DNA of 5,276 bases from Flavobacterium psychrophilum (GTDB lineage: Bacteria > Bacteroidota > Bacteroidia > Flavobacteriales > Flavobacteriaceae): assembly GCA_003243255.1 (NCBI GenBank), contig QFQM01000278.1, forward strand, positions 1 to 5,276, read 5' to 3'. The notes beneath the pieces are model-generated. The model had not been told where the DNA came from, made no database searches, and saw nothing but the letters and a program-made list of their open reading frames with translations. The position numbers were made by a program, and so were the translations under genes. Numbering within the stretch: position 1 is the stretch's first letter; each line of letters opens with the position of its first letter. Shown piece after piece: positions 1 through 4,829 of the stretch.

Positions 1-33
1 TCTTTATTTTCAGTTAACCTGGTATTTGTTTGA

Positions 34-189
34 TTATATCCATACAAAAAATGGGCAATACTCAAGGTGCACACAAAAATGGTAAGATTTTCCAGCTCTT
101 CTTTTAAAAGCTGGGCTAGTCAACACTTCACAGTCCGTGTCAGCCAAAAGAGAATTCAAAATTGCTTTATAATCGCCGGTCTTTGTCAT
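34..189 (-). CDS. Possible small ORF, 51 aa, unknown
   Basis: This minus-strand frame encodes 51 residues from ATG (189-187) to TAA. I do not recognise the product. It has a basic middle (AFKRRAGK, residues 27-34) and a Cys/aromatic-rich C-terminus (HFCVHLEYCPFFVWI). There is no signal peptide and no clear membrane segment. Its start overlaps the stop of the upstream 27-residue frame in an ATGA arrangement, so the two could be translationally coupled, or they could be two pieces of one frameshifted gene. Gene-like signs are weak: the residue composition is plausible and the strand matches most genes in the window, but the ORF is short and no promoter is apparent. It may be the 3' remnant of a larger cassette gene. 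Confidence 0.3.
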   Translation of the reverse strand: MTKTGDYKAILNSLLADTDCEVLTSPAFKRRAGKSYHFCVHLEYCPFFVWI

Positions 190-269
190 GAGTATCTCAC
201 TTCAGCTAACGCTTCCTGCGACATGCCATTGCTTTTACGTAGTGATGCTAAATGCGAATCTGTCTTCAT
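186..269 (-). pseudogene. Truncated XRE-type helix-turn-helix start (27 aa)
   Basis: A 27-residue frame begins at ATG 269-267; an upstream in-frame ATG at 296 would add nine residues. It contains LRKSNGMSQEALAE, which closely resembles helix 1 to early helix 2 of Cro/CI (XRE) DNA-binding domains. A real domain would continue with the recognition helix, but here the frame stops after EVRYS, so the domain is cut before the part that contacts DNA. The downstream frame (51 aa, overlapping by ATGA) does not restore the domain. I read it as a gene remnant or recombination junction. Chance resemblance of a short peptide is also possible. Confidence 0.3.
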
Positions 270-301
270 TTTTTCGCTTACGAAATAGTGCAACATGCTC
301 A

Positions 302-480
302 AATTATCATTGTCAACTATGCGGGAAAGCTTGTAAGTTGGGCATATGGGATTTGGCTCTTGCCAAAGCTTTGGTGTCGCGCGGTGGGTTTGTGCGGCTA
401 TGGCAGGTGCCCCCATGCGTGGGCAGAACTGTAGCCGATGTGGCTATTGAGCGAGCTGCGTTTTACCGGTAAGATATGAG
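302..480. other. GC-rich stem-loop region without a gene
   Basis: This stretch is clearly richer in G+C than the rest of the window and packed with inverted repeats: TTTGGC-tctt-GCCAAA (352-367), the overlapping perfect palindrome CCAAAGCTTTGG (363-374), and TAGCC-gatgt-GGCTA (432-446). The first two share bases, so the folds are mutually exclusive. Short ORFs in both strands here have no recognisable content. It lies downstream of the 582-791 gene on that gene's strand, the place where repeats A and B sit behind other genes, so it may be a third, diverged repeat type. A structured RNA is the alternative. Only one copy is present, so neither can be confirmed. Confidence 0.35.
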
Positions 481-482
481 TT

Positions 483-497
483 TTTTCGTGACGAAAA
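483..497. repeat. Short inverted repeat downstream of the small membrane gene
   Basis: TTTTCGT-g-ACGAAAA is a perfect 7-bp dyad around one central base. It lies about 85 bp past the stop of the minus-strand gene 582-791. No U-tract follows on that strand, so I do not call it an intrinsic terminator. It could be a protein-binding dyad or chance. Confidence 0.25.
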
Positions 498-581
498 TGT
501 TCCGTTGGACAGCGGCCAGCAATGATCGCTTAGCGTGTGTTGCCACTCGTTGCCTTGAGTTTAAGTCTCGATTTGGACAAC

Positions 582-791
582 TTAACTATCAATGTGTTTT
601 CGAGATTTGGATTTAATAAAGTAGTTGGTGATTAGAAACCAGGTGCTTCCGCCAATTACAAGAAGTAATGGTAGTAGACCCAACTCGCCTTCCACTGTCA
701 CCATAAATATGATTAAAATAATTCCAAGAGTGGTGATGATAGCGGAGATCATTTTGTTCATCTCCAATGTTTTGCTGATTTCTGTTTTCAT
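582..791 (-). CDS. Small two-helix membrane protein, 69 aa
   Basis: Predicted inner-membrane protein of 69 residues and unknown function. Residues 13-32 (KMISAIITTLGIILIIFMVT) and 37-57 (LGLLPLLLVIGGSTWFLITNY) form two hydrophobic helices joined by a short acidic loop (VEGE). The N-terminus is polar and the C-terminal tail is strongly basic (KSKSRKH), which under the positive-inside rule puts the tail in the cytoplasm. The start ATG (791-789) is supported by a textbook Bacteroidota promoter about 50 bp upstream (874-844), so this small frame is very likely a real, independently transcribed gene. The opposite-strand frame covering the same bases is hydrophobic only by complementarity. I do not recognise a named family. 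Confidence 0.65.
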   Translation of the reverse strand: MKTEISKTLEMNKMISAIITTLGIILIIFMVTVEGELGLLPLLLVIGGSTWFLITNYFIKSKSRKHIDS

Positions 792-843
792 ATCGTGTAT
801 TTTTCAGTTACTAATTTCTACTTTTTAAAAGTACTTTGAAATA

Positions 844-874
844 CAAAGTTATCAAAAATTAATCACCGCACAAA
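844..874 (-). promoter_or_regulatory. Bacteroidota-type primary sigma promoter
   Basis: Read on the minus strand, TTTG (874-871) is followed after exactly 19 bases by TAACTTTG (851-844). This matches the consensus TTTG-N19-TAnnTTTG recognised by the primary sigma factor of Bacteroidota. The predicted transcription start is around 837-838, giving a leader of about 45 nt before the ATG of the 69-aa membrane protein. Between this promoter and repeat A1 (875-955) I see no gene. Confidence 0.7.
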
Positions 875-955
875 TTTCAATTCCTAATTTATGATACAGG
901 TAGTTGGCAGGATTTGCTACCTCGGTTAAGCAGGAAGCCCGAACCAATGAGTGAT

Positions 956-1040
956 AACGTTCGCATATAAAGCGTGCCGTCAAACCAAATTAATAATTAA
1001 TCATCAAACTCTGCTGACATGATTTATATGCATTGTTAGC
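956..1040. repeat. Family A palindromic repeat, copy A1 (attC-like)
   Basis: The copy begins AACGTTCGCATATAAA and ends TTTATATGCATTGTTAGC; GCATATAAA pairs exactly with TTTATATGC, and AAC/GTT form the outer pair. The inner arms are partly paired with mismatches. The central part (ACCAAATTAATA ... TTAATCATCAAA) is almost identical in copies A2 and A3. On the minus strand it reads GCTAACAATGC..., resembling an attC R'' box (RYYYAAC). It lies downstream of the DoxX-like gene on that gene's strand, about 100 bp past its stop; 1041-1138 holds nothing I can identify. Confidence 0.75.
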
Positions 1041-1138
1041 TGCAGTTGCCACTATTCACTTTTCTTATGTCGATCAAATAATTCTTTCTCGTCAATCTAA
1101 GGAAGAGAATAAACCAGCTACCCGATTGTCGCCAGTTA

Positions 1139-1540
1139 CTATTTTTTAGGTGTTATCGTTGCTTTTGTTTTTCTACCCCAAGCAACAAATACAGCGAGTA
1201 GCGCCATAAAAATGTTAAATCCGATGTCTTTTGCTTCACCTCTTGAAATATGAAAGACACTTGCGACTATCATTAAAACGATAATTCCGTAAGCTGCGAA
1301 AATTGTCAGTTTAGGCTGAATTCGAAATAATGCCGGCAAGGTAATTCCAAGTCCGCCTAACAAGTCAACAATACCTGTAAGCAAAACAAGATTTGTGTTG
1401 CCTTTTACCCAGGGAAATGGCAACTCTTCGGGTTTAAATATTTTCATCAAACCTGCCCCAAAAAAAGTTACGGCCAAAAGTCCTTGTATTATCCAAAGGA
1501 TAACGTTCATTGTTTTCGATGTTTTCTGTTCACGTGTCAT
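1139..1540 (-). CDS. DoxX-like family membrane protein, 133 aa
   Basis: Integral membrane protein of the DoxX/DoxX-like family. Four hydrophobic helices fall at about residues 11-31, 50-72, 77-97 and 105-122, the usual topology, and 133 aa is a normal family length. Typical segments are FFGAGLMKIF (26-35) at the end of helix 1 and GIVDLLGGLGI (56-66) in helix 2. The biochemical role of these proteins is poorly fixed; several are linked to thiol or quinone stress. In Bacillus subtilis the DoxX-family CatD is under control of the HxlR-type repressors CatR and YodB. Here an HxlR gene is divergent, with a dyad in the 109-bp intergenic region, so similar control is likely. TAAATTTG (1570-1563) matches the Bacteroidota -7 box, but no good -33 box lies 19 bp upstream; the implied leader is short. 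Confidence 0.88.
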   Translation of the reverse strand: MTREQKTSKTMNVILWIIQGLLAVTFFGAGLMKIFKPEELPFPWVKGNTNLVLLTGIVDLLGGLGITLPALFRIQPKLTIFAAYGIIVLMIVASVFHISRGEAKDIGFNIFMALLAVFVAWGRKTKATITPKK

Positions 1541-1562
1541 ATCATCTTTTTATTTGACGGCA

Positions 1563-1570
1563 CAAATTTA
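1563..1570 (-). promoter_or_regulatory. Possible -7 box for the DoxX-like gene
   Basis: TAAATTTG on the minus strand fits TAnnTTTG, 22 bp before the ATG. The matching TTTG 19 bp further up is absent (ATAT instead). The expected -33 position abuts the operator-like dyad starting at 1595, as would suit a regulated promoter with a weak upstream box. Confidence 0.35.
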
Positions 1571-1594
1571 ATTACCTTGTATCTAAATGATATT

Positions 1595-1630
1595 ACTTCC
1601 TGTTTGGAAAGCACTATCCAAATTGGAAGT
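1595..1630. promoter_or_regulatory. Operator-like dyad between the HxlR and DoxX-like genes
   Basis: ACTTCCtgTTTGG (1595-1607) and CCAAAttGGAAGT (1618-1630) are inverted copies with two mismatches per 13 bp, separated by 10 bp. It can also be read as two adjacent sites, each with CC-N5-GG at its heart (ACTTCC-tgttt-GGAAAG and CTATCC-aaatt-GGAAGT). Dimeric HxlR regulators bind such dyads, usually next to their own gene. The dyad centre is about 37 bp before the HxlR start and 72 bp before the DoxX-like start, well placed to control both promoters. Confidence 0.6.
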
Positions 1631-1649
1631 ATCGTAATGTTTTAAACTT

Positions 1650-1988
1650 ATGTTGTCAAAAGGTGGTTGTCCGAAAACTATGTTATCAATAAAAGATGCT
1701 ATTGAAGCTGTTGAAGGAAGATGGAAGTTGCTTATTTTATTTTCGTTGTCTGAAAGTCCCAAGCGTTTTAAGCAAATATCAAGAGAAGTTAATGGTATTA
1801 CCGATAAAACTCTATCCAAAGAGTTGAAAAGCCTTGAAGAGAATAAACTCATCATTAGGGAAGTGTATAACACTTTTCCACCAACAGTTGAATATTCCAT
1901 TACTCCACACGGTTTGTCGCTTGAAAAAGTGATTGATGAACTTCACTTTTGGGGTTTGGCTCATCGAAAAAAAGTCATAGGAAAGTAA
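1650..1988 (+). CDS. HxlR-family winged-helix transcriptional regulator, 112 aa
   Basis: DNA-binding regulator of the HxlR family, close to the usual length of 105-130 aa. The sequence follows the family pattern: N-terminal CP (Cys7), DAIEAVEGRWKLLILFSL (16-33), RFKQI (39-43), a recognition helix at TDKTLSKELKSLE (51-63), and a wing at REVYNTFPPTVEYSIT (70-85). A C-terminal helix (90-106) probably makes the dimer. In YodB and HypR an N-terminal cysteine senses quinones, disulfide or hypochlorite stress; Cys7 sits in the equivalent place and is the only cysteine, so redox sensing is plausible but inferred. The gene is divergent from the DoxX-like gene and shares the 1595-1630 dyad. It is the only plus-strand gene in the window and ends about 10 bp before repeat B1. 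Confidence 0.92.
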   Translation: MLSKGGCPKTMLSIKDAIEAVEGRWKLLILFSLSESPKRFKQISREVNGITDKTLSKELKSLEENKLIIREVYNTFPPTVEYSITPHGLSLEKVIDELHFWGLAHRKKVIGK

Positions 1989-1997
1989 TGTAAAGTC

Positions 1998-2171
1998 GTC
2001 CGTTATTTCAGCTCGTTTAATGTTTGCCTGGTCTACGGGTTGCCACTAACGATTGGTTATTTGCAGTGGCTGGCTTTTGAAGACGTATTTTTCCACCGTG
2101 ACCAAATGCAGTAGCGAAGATAACTTTTAACTTACACGTCACTCAGCCATTTCAAATAGCTTTTTGTTAGC
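1998..2171. repeat. Family B structured repeat, copy B1 (attC-like)
   Basis: Shared landmarks in order: GTCCGTTAT (1998-2006, also in B3), GCCTGG (2026-2031), a hairpin GCCACT (2042-2047)/AGTGGC (2065-2070) with a 17-nt loop, the core TCCACCGTGACC (2092-2103), and after 62 nt a terminal GTT (TTTTTGTTAGCGGG). It lies behind the lipoprotein gene on that gene's strand. The outer ends pair less well than in B2. The whole 1989-2253 gap is this repeat plus about 80 bp before the lipoprotein stop in which I see nothing else. Confidence 0.65.
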
Positions 2172-2253
2172 GGGTGGCATTTTTTACCCGTCCAATTTCT
2201 TTGTGCCTCCACAATGCAAAAACGTTACAGTGTTTGGACATCGTCCGTCACTT

Positions 2254-2652
2254 TTAATTAGTCTCAATGTCTGTTAAATAAAAATAAATTGTATCGTTCT
2301 TGACTTTGAAATTCAAACTATTCATCTCAACCCTTCCTTTGTTGTCGTTGTCCGATTGCACTTTATAAATTATTTCGCTGTCGTCAAATTCAATTTTCAT
2401 TTTTCCGGTCTTGTAATTTTCTTTTTCAATCTGAAAGTCCCAGTCTGGGCAAAAACCTGTTACATAATGAATTTCGAAATAGCCAGCAGAGTCCGTCTTG
2501 TACTCTCTTTTATCAAACTTAATTGTTGCGCTAGCTATGGGTCTTTCTGTCCGTGAGTCACAAACATAACCTTGATGATTCACGATACAGTCACAGGACG
2601 TCATTATGATTATTAAACTCAATATTGTCCCAAGTCTCAGCGTGTTAGTCAT
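2254..2652 (-). CDS. Predicted lipoprotein with carboxypeptidase-regulatory-like domain, 132 aa
   Basis: Probable exported lipoprotein. The N-terminus has one Arg (MTNTLR), a hydrophobic stretch LGTILSLIIIM (7-17) and a lipobox MTSC with Cys20 as the lipidation site. After Cys20, residues 28-88 (GYVCDSRTERPIASATIKF, a TDSAGYFEI strand pair, then KENYKTGKMKIEF) fit the beta-sandwich of the carboxypeptidase regulatory-like fold: G-x-V-x-D-x-x-T-x-x-P-I-x-x-A opening, then T-D-x-x-G-x-F. This fold is common in Bacteroidota surface proteins and often serves binding or structural roles; no catalytic residues are expected. Three further cysteines (22, 31, 68) could form a disulfide outside the cytoplasm. 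The start at 2652 is fixed by the signal peptide. About 60 bp separates the start from repeat A2, and no perfect promoter is seen there (TAACTTTC is a near match to the -7 box). Confidence 0.82.
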   Translation of the reverse strand: MTNTLRLGTILSLIIIMTSCDCIVNHQGYVCDSRTERPIASATIKFDKREYKTDSAGYFEIHYVTGFCPDWDFQIEKENYKTGKMKIEFDDSEIIYKVQSDNDNKGRVEMNSLNFKVKNDTIYFYLTDIETN

Positions 2653-2714
2653 TGATCAAATTGTCAGTCCGAAAGTTAATTGTTTACACCCAACGGTCTG
2701 TGCCCATTGCTTAC

Positions 2715-2797
2715 AACGTTCGCATATAAAAGCGTACCGGCAGACCAAATTAATAGTTAATCATCAAATTCTGCCGGCATGATTTATATGCATTGTT
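2715..2797. repeat. Family A palindromic repeat, copy A2 (attC-like)
   Basis: This is the best-paired copy. GCATATAAAAGCGTACCGGCAG on the left pairs imperfectly with CTGCCGGCATGATTTATATG on the right: GCATATAAA/TTTATATGC and CCGGCAG/CTGCCGG are exact, with a short mismatched zone and one extra base between. Outer AAC (2715-2717) and GTT (2795-2797) complete the pairing. On the minus strand the ends read CTTCAAC and GTTGTAAGC, close to attC R'' and R' boxes. It lies 23 bp past the stop of the 139-aa gene. Confidence 0.8.
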
Positions 2798-2820
2798 GAA
2801 GCTGGTTTTTACCCGACTCG

Positions 2821-3240
2821 TCAGTCAATGCTGCTCAAAATTGATAAAAAGAAATCTCCGATTCCCTCGAGAACACCTCCGAGTATCTCTCCAATGTCCA
2901 GCCACGACGCATCTAAGTCAATATCTGTTAAGTCAGCTACATGAATCGAGTCTGTCAACGAAATGCCCTCTAACATTTTAGACTTCATTGCTGTGTAATC
3001 ACAGACCTCACCTGTCTCTTGATGATAGCTGTCAAAATCCGAATGTGATGAATAAGTACTCATTCCCCAGCAACTGAAGTCAAAATTGCTCCATTGACTT
3101 TTCTCGTGTGCTTTCTTTACTTCAGTTGGTTTATAATATTTCTTTTTCCCGTAGTCTTTAACCAAGATTTTCCTGAGGTCTGAAACATATTTTCTTTTGT
3201 CCGTTGGCGCTGGCGGACAAGCAAAGTTCAACTCATTCAT
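2821..3240 (-). CDS. Unknown cytosolic protein with amphipathic C-terminus, 139 aa
   Basis: I do not recognise a family. The protein has three zones. Residues 1-13 are a short lead with CPPAP. Residues 14-50 are strongly basic (DKRKYVSDLRKILVKDYGKKKYYKPTEVKKAHEKS) and probably helical. The middle (50-82) is rich in aromatic, Ser, His and Asp residues with Cys57 and Cys80 (FDFSCWGMSTYSSHSDFDSYHQETGEVCDY). The last 36 residues (104-139) are acidic and then amphipathic with glycines (GEILGGVLEGIGDFF), which could contact a membrane or a partner. There is no signal peptide. Start ATG 3240-3238 sits 40 bp from repeat B2, and the stop is close to A2, so the gene fills its unit. No convincing promoter is seen; TAAGTTTA lies just before the ATG but lacks a -33 partner. 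Confidence 0.72.
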   Translation of the reverse strand: MNELNFACPPAPTDKRKYVSDLRKILVKDYGKKKYYKPTEVKKAHEKSQWSNFDFSCWGMSTYSSHSDFDSYHQETGEVCDYTAMKSKMLEGISLTDSIHVADLTDIDLDASWLDIGEILGGVLEGIGDFFLSILSSID

Positions 3241-3264
3241 TAATAATAAACTTAGTCGTCATTC

Positions 3265-3279
3265 AGGTAAAAATTACCT
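3265..3279. repeat. Small inverted repeat in the leader of the 139-aa gene
   Basis: AGGTAA-aaa-TTACCT is a perfect 6-bp dyad with a 3-base centre. It lies between the 139-aa gene start and the outer end of repeat B2, about 25 bp upstream of the ATG. It could be an operator, a leader hairpin, or the edge of the B2 palindrome. Confidence 0.3.
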
Positions 3280-3280
3280 A

Positions 3281-3440
3281 CAACATTTATGGATATGACG
3301 TTGCGAGCCTGGAGGGCAAATGAAGTAGGAACGACTGATTTGCCCGTCCTGCTCCGAAATTGTCCACCGTGACCGAACTACATTGTGAAACATAAACTTT
3401 AATTTAACACCACCTCCCGCATTGCATAAATATTTTGTTG
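3281..3440. repeat. Family B structured repeat, copy B2 (attC-like)
   Basis: Outer arms pair as CAACA (3281-3285)/TGTTG (3436-3440) and TTTATG (3286-3291)/CATAAA (3425-3430), with a 5-nt bulge on the right side. Inside are ATATGACGTTGC (shared with B3), GCCTGG (3307-3312), the hairpin GGGCAAAT (3314-3321)/ATTTGCCC (3338-3345) extended by GGA/TCC across one bulged G, and the core TCCACCGTGACC (3363-3374), then 62 nt to the terminal GTT. A minus-strand ORF runs through it but is not conserved in B1 or B3. It follows the 197-aa gene; 3441-3516 has no gene. Confidence 0.75.
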
Positions 3441-3516
3441 GCAGTTGTTGCATCATACGAAACCCGTCTTTTGGGTAAGTGCTGTTATGTGCTGGCATTA
3501 TTACCATTGTCGTTTA

Positions 3517-4110
3517 TTAGCTATTTGATTTCACTACAAAGTCATACGAATGTTCGGTGAAATAAATTGGAGTTTTCGCCCAAGGATATCCCTCTTGTTT
3601 AGCTGTTAAATGTGCAGTTCTCATTAATTCCATATATCTCGCTATAATAATCTGTTCGCACCAATCTCTAGAGTCCTGTAAGTTATCGGTGTTGAGTTCT
3701 GTTGTCTCAAAAGCGGTCTGCAATTCTTCAAGTCCTTCAATTTGAAAAATCGTTTCAGTTTCAGTTTGACTGTCTGTTTCAAAATTACAGAGCCATTCCA
3801 TATCTTCAAGGTCGAGTCCACCGTCCTGACTAAAAGCAAAACAGTCAATATACCATGCGTCTGTGTTAATGTCGAACTCATTCATTTCAAAGTAAAGTGA
3901 TTTTATGTCAAGTTTCTTTGAAGCAATTTTATAGAAGTTGTCAACCCATACTGCTAAACTCTCAGCTTGACCCGTCAGGGTTTTACCAATTATTGAATGA
4001 AAGGCAGTCGTAGGTAGTTTTTGAAGTTCAGTCTCACCAGTTGAAATAGCTTTTTTAAAGTCAAGTTTTTCAAGGTCTGGATTTATTTGTTCTGCAAAGT
4101 CAAAGTTCAT
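3517..4110 (-). CDS. Unknown acidic cytosolic protein, 197 aa
   Basis: The largest complete gene of the array; I do not recognise its family. It has no signal peptide or membrane helix. The sequence looks like a folded alpha/beta protein: helical N-terminus (NFDFAEQINPDLEKLDFKKAISTGETELQKL, 2-32), a hydrophobic/aromatic centre (SLAVWVDNFYKI, 51-62; SLYFEMNEFDINTDAWYIDCFAF, 71-93), a very acidic stretch (GGLDLEDMEWLCNFETDSQTETETIFQIEGLEEL, 97-130) and a helical segment with basic residues near the end (CEQIIIARYMELMRTAHLTAKQEG, 151-174). The start ATG is 4110-4108; AAAGACAG just upstream is a poor ribosome site, as usual for Bacteroidota. It lies between repeats B3 (upstream) and B2 (downstream) and fills its unit. 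Confidence 0.78.
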   Translation of the reverse strand: MNFDFAEQINPDLEKLDFKKAISTGETELQKLPTTAFHSIIGKTLTGQAESLAVWVDNFYKIASKKLDIKSLYFEMNEFDINTDAWYIDCFAFSQDGGLDLEDMEWLCNFETDSQTETETIFQIEGLEELQTAFETTELNTDNLQDSRDWCEQIIIARYMELMRTAHLTAKQEGYPWAKTPIYFTEHSYDFVVKSNS

Positions 4111-4144
4111 AATTCTGTCTTTAATTGTTGTCGTTTTTTGTGGT

Positions 4145-4330
4145 GTCCGTTATGCTTGCACATAGCGTTTGTGCATATGACGTTGCCTGGTTAGGATCCA
4201 AAATGAATGACCGTAGGGAATGATTTTGGTGACCTGCTCCGTCACTGTCCGCCGTGACCGAACGTTATTTGAAACACAAACTACGAATTACTATGTCACC
4301 CCTCAATGGCACATACACTTTTGTTGTAGG
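4145..4330. repeat. Family B structured repeat, copy B3 (attC-like)
   Basis: Contains GTCCGTTAT (4145-4153, as in B1), an extra hairpin TGCACA-tagcgtt-TGTGCA (4157-4175), ATATGACGTTGC (shared with B2), CCTGG, the hairpin CCAAAAT (4198-4204)/ATTTTGG (4223-4229) with an 18-nt loop, the core TCCGCCGTGACC (4248-4259) and, 63 nt later, GTT followed by GTAGGC. GTCAC (4241-4245) can also pair with GTGAC (4254-4258), a feature not kept in B1 or B2. It follows the 122-aa gene on its strand, 20 bp past the stop. Confidence 0.75.
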
Positions 4331-4349
4331 CTGGCGGCATTACACGAAT

Positions 4350-4718
4350 CTACATTAGTTGGACATCAATTTTTCGACCTTTTCTGTCAAGGTTAATCCA
4401 CGAGTCTGCTCCATTGTCCGGAATGCAAGACTCAAGTCTGTCACCGGTCATTAGTTTGTCCAACGACTCCTTACCAAAGGTTAATGTCATGTCGTAAAGA
4501 AATTGTCCGCGTTGTCCCTCTTTTGTTTTCCCCTCGTCAATCCACACCTTCGTCACCAAGTTCTTCGTCTTGAGAATTTCTTTTGATGAATAGTCCGATT
4601 CGTTGTCAGGCAATAATACTCCGGCACACCAACACCGTCTCCAGTCGATGTCAGCGGATTTTGTCAACGCTTCAGAAATAGCGTACTCTAATCGTCCACA
4701 AAATTCTTCGTCAAACAT
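4350..4718 (-). CDS. Unknown soluble protein, 122 aa
   Basis: I do not recognise a family. There is no signal peptide or membrane helix. Features visible are a helical acidic N-terminus (MFDEEFCGRLEYAISEALTKS, 1-21), a DWRRCWCAGVLLP segment (25-37) with two closely spaced cysteines and two tryptophans, a strand-rich middle (LVTKVWIDEG, 54-63; GQFLYDMTLTF, 71-81) and a charged C-terminus ending DRKGRKIDVQLM, which looks like a final beta strand. The strand pattern suggests a small alpha/beta fold. ATG 4718-4716 is 27 bp from repeat A3 and the TAG stop is about 20 bp from B3, so almost the whole unit is coding. No promoter is recognised in the short leader, so transcription may come from further upstream. 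Confidence 0.75.
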   Translation of the reverse strand: MFDEEFCGRLEYAISEALTKSADIDWRRCWCAGVLLPDNESDYSSKEILKTKNLVTKVWIDEGKTKEGQRGQFLYDMTLTFGKESLDKLMTGDRLESCIPDNGADSWINLDRKGRKIDVQLM

Positions 4719-4744
4719 TTTTCTTGGTTGTCACTTTGATTATG

Positions 4745-4821
4745 CCGCTTGCAAAGCGTGCTGGTACACCAAATTAATAATTAATCATCAAATTCTGCCG
4801 ACACGCTTTATATGCATTGTT
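4745..4821. repeat. Family A palindromic repeat, copy A3 (attC-like)
   Basis: The right half matches A1 and A2 (TTAATCATCAAATTCTGCCG, then TTTATATGCATTGTT). The left end differs: the GCATATAAA arm is shortened to GCAAAG and the outer AAC is missing. In exchange the inner pairing is perfect: AAAGCGTG on the left with CACGCTTT on the right, where A1 and A2 have CATGATTT. So the stem is preserved although its sequence and register changed. The right end is 8 bp from the stop of the partial 5'-truncated gene. Confidence 0.75.
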
Positions 4822-4829
4822 GCGGCCGT

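Noticed and set aside
188..472. Plus-strand ORF of 94 codons in the left region
   Set aside because: It crosses the stem-loop block, has no recognisable content or promoter, and overlaps competing frames on both strands.
918..955. Sequence GGTTAAGCAGGAAGCCCGAACC resembling an IS200/IS605-type end
   Set aside because: Only a vague resemblance in a short stretch, with no transposase or partner end in the window.
1583..1900. Minus-strand ORF opposite the HxlR gene
   Set aside because: The plus frame is a clear HxlR regulator; the antisense frame is a shadow.
3460..3485. ACCC-gtcttttGGGT as a terminator for the 197-aa gene
   Set aside because: The stem is only 4 bp and no U-tract follows on the gene's strand.
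3274..3507. Minus-strand ORF of 77 codons through repeat B2
   Set aside because: It is made almost entirely of repeat sequence; homologous copies B1 and B3 do not keep the frame, and their differences keep DNA pairing, not protein.
956..4821. CRISPR array
   Set aside because: Repeats are 77-190 bp, separated by whole genes of hundreds of bases, and of two different families. There are no short regular spacers.
956..4821. Repeats A and B as ordinary MITEs
   Set aside because: I find no flanking target duplications, and the repeats sit consistently behind genes. It remains an alternative but fits the regular layout less well.
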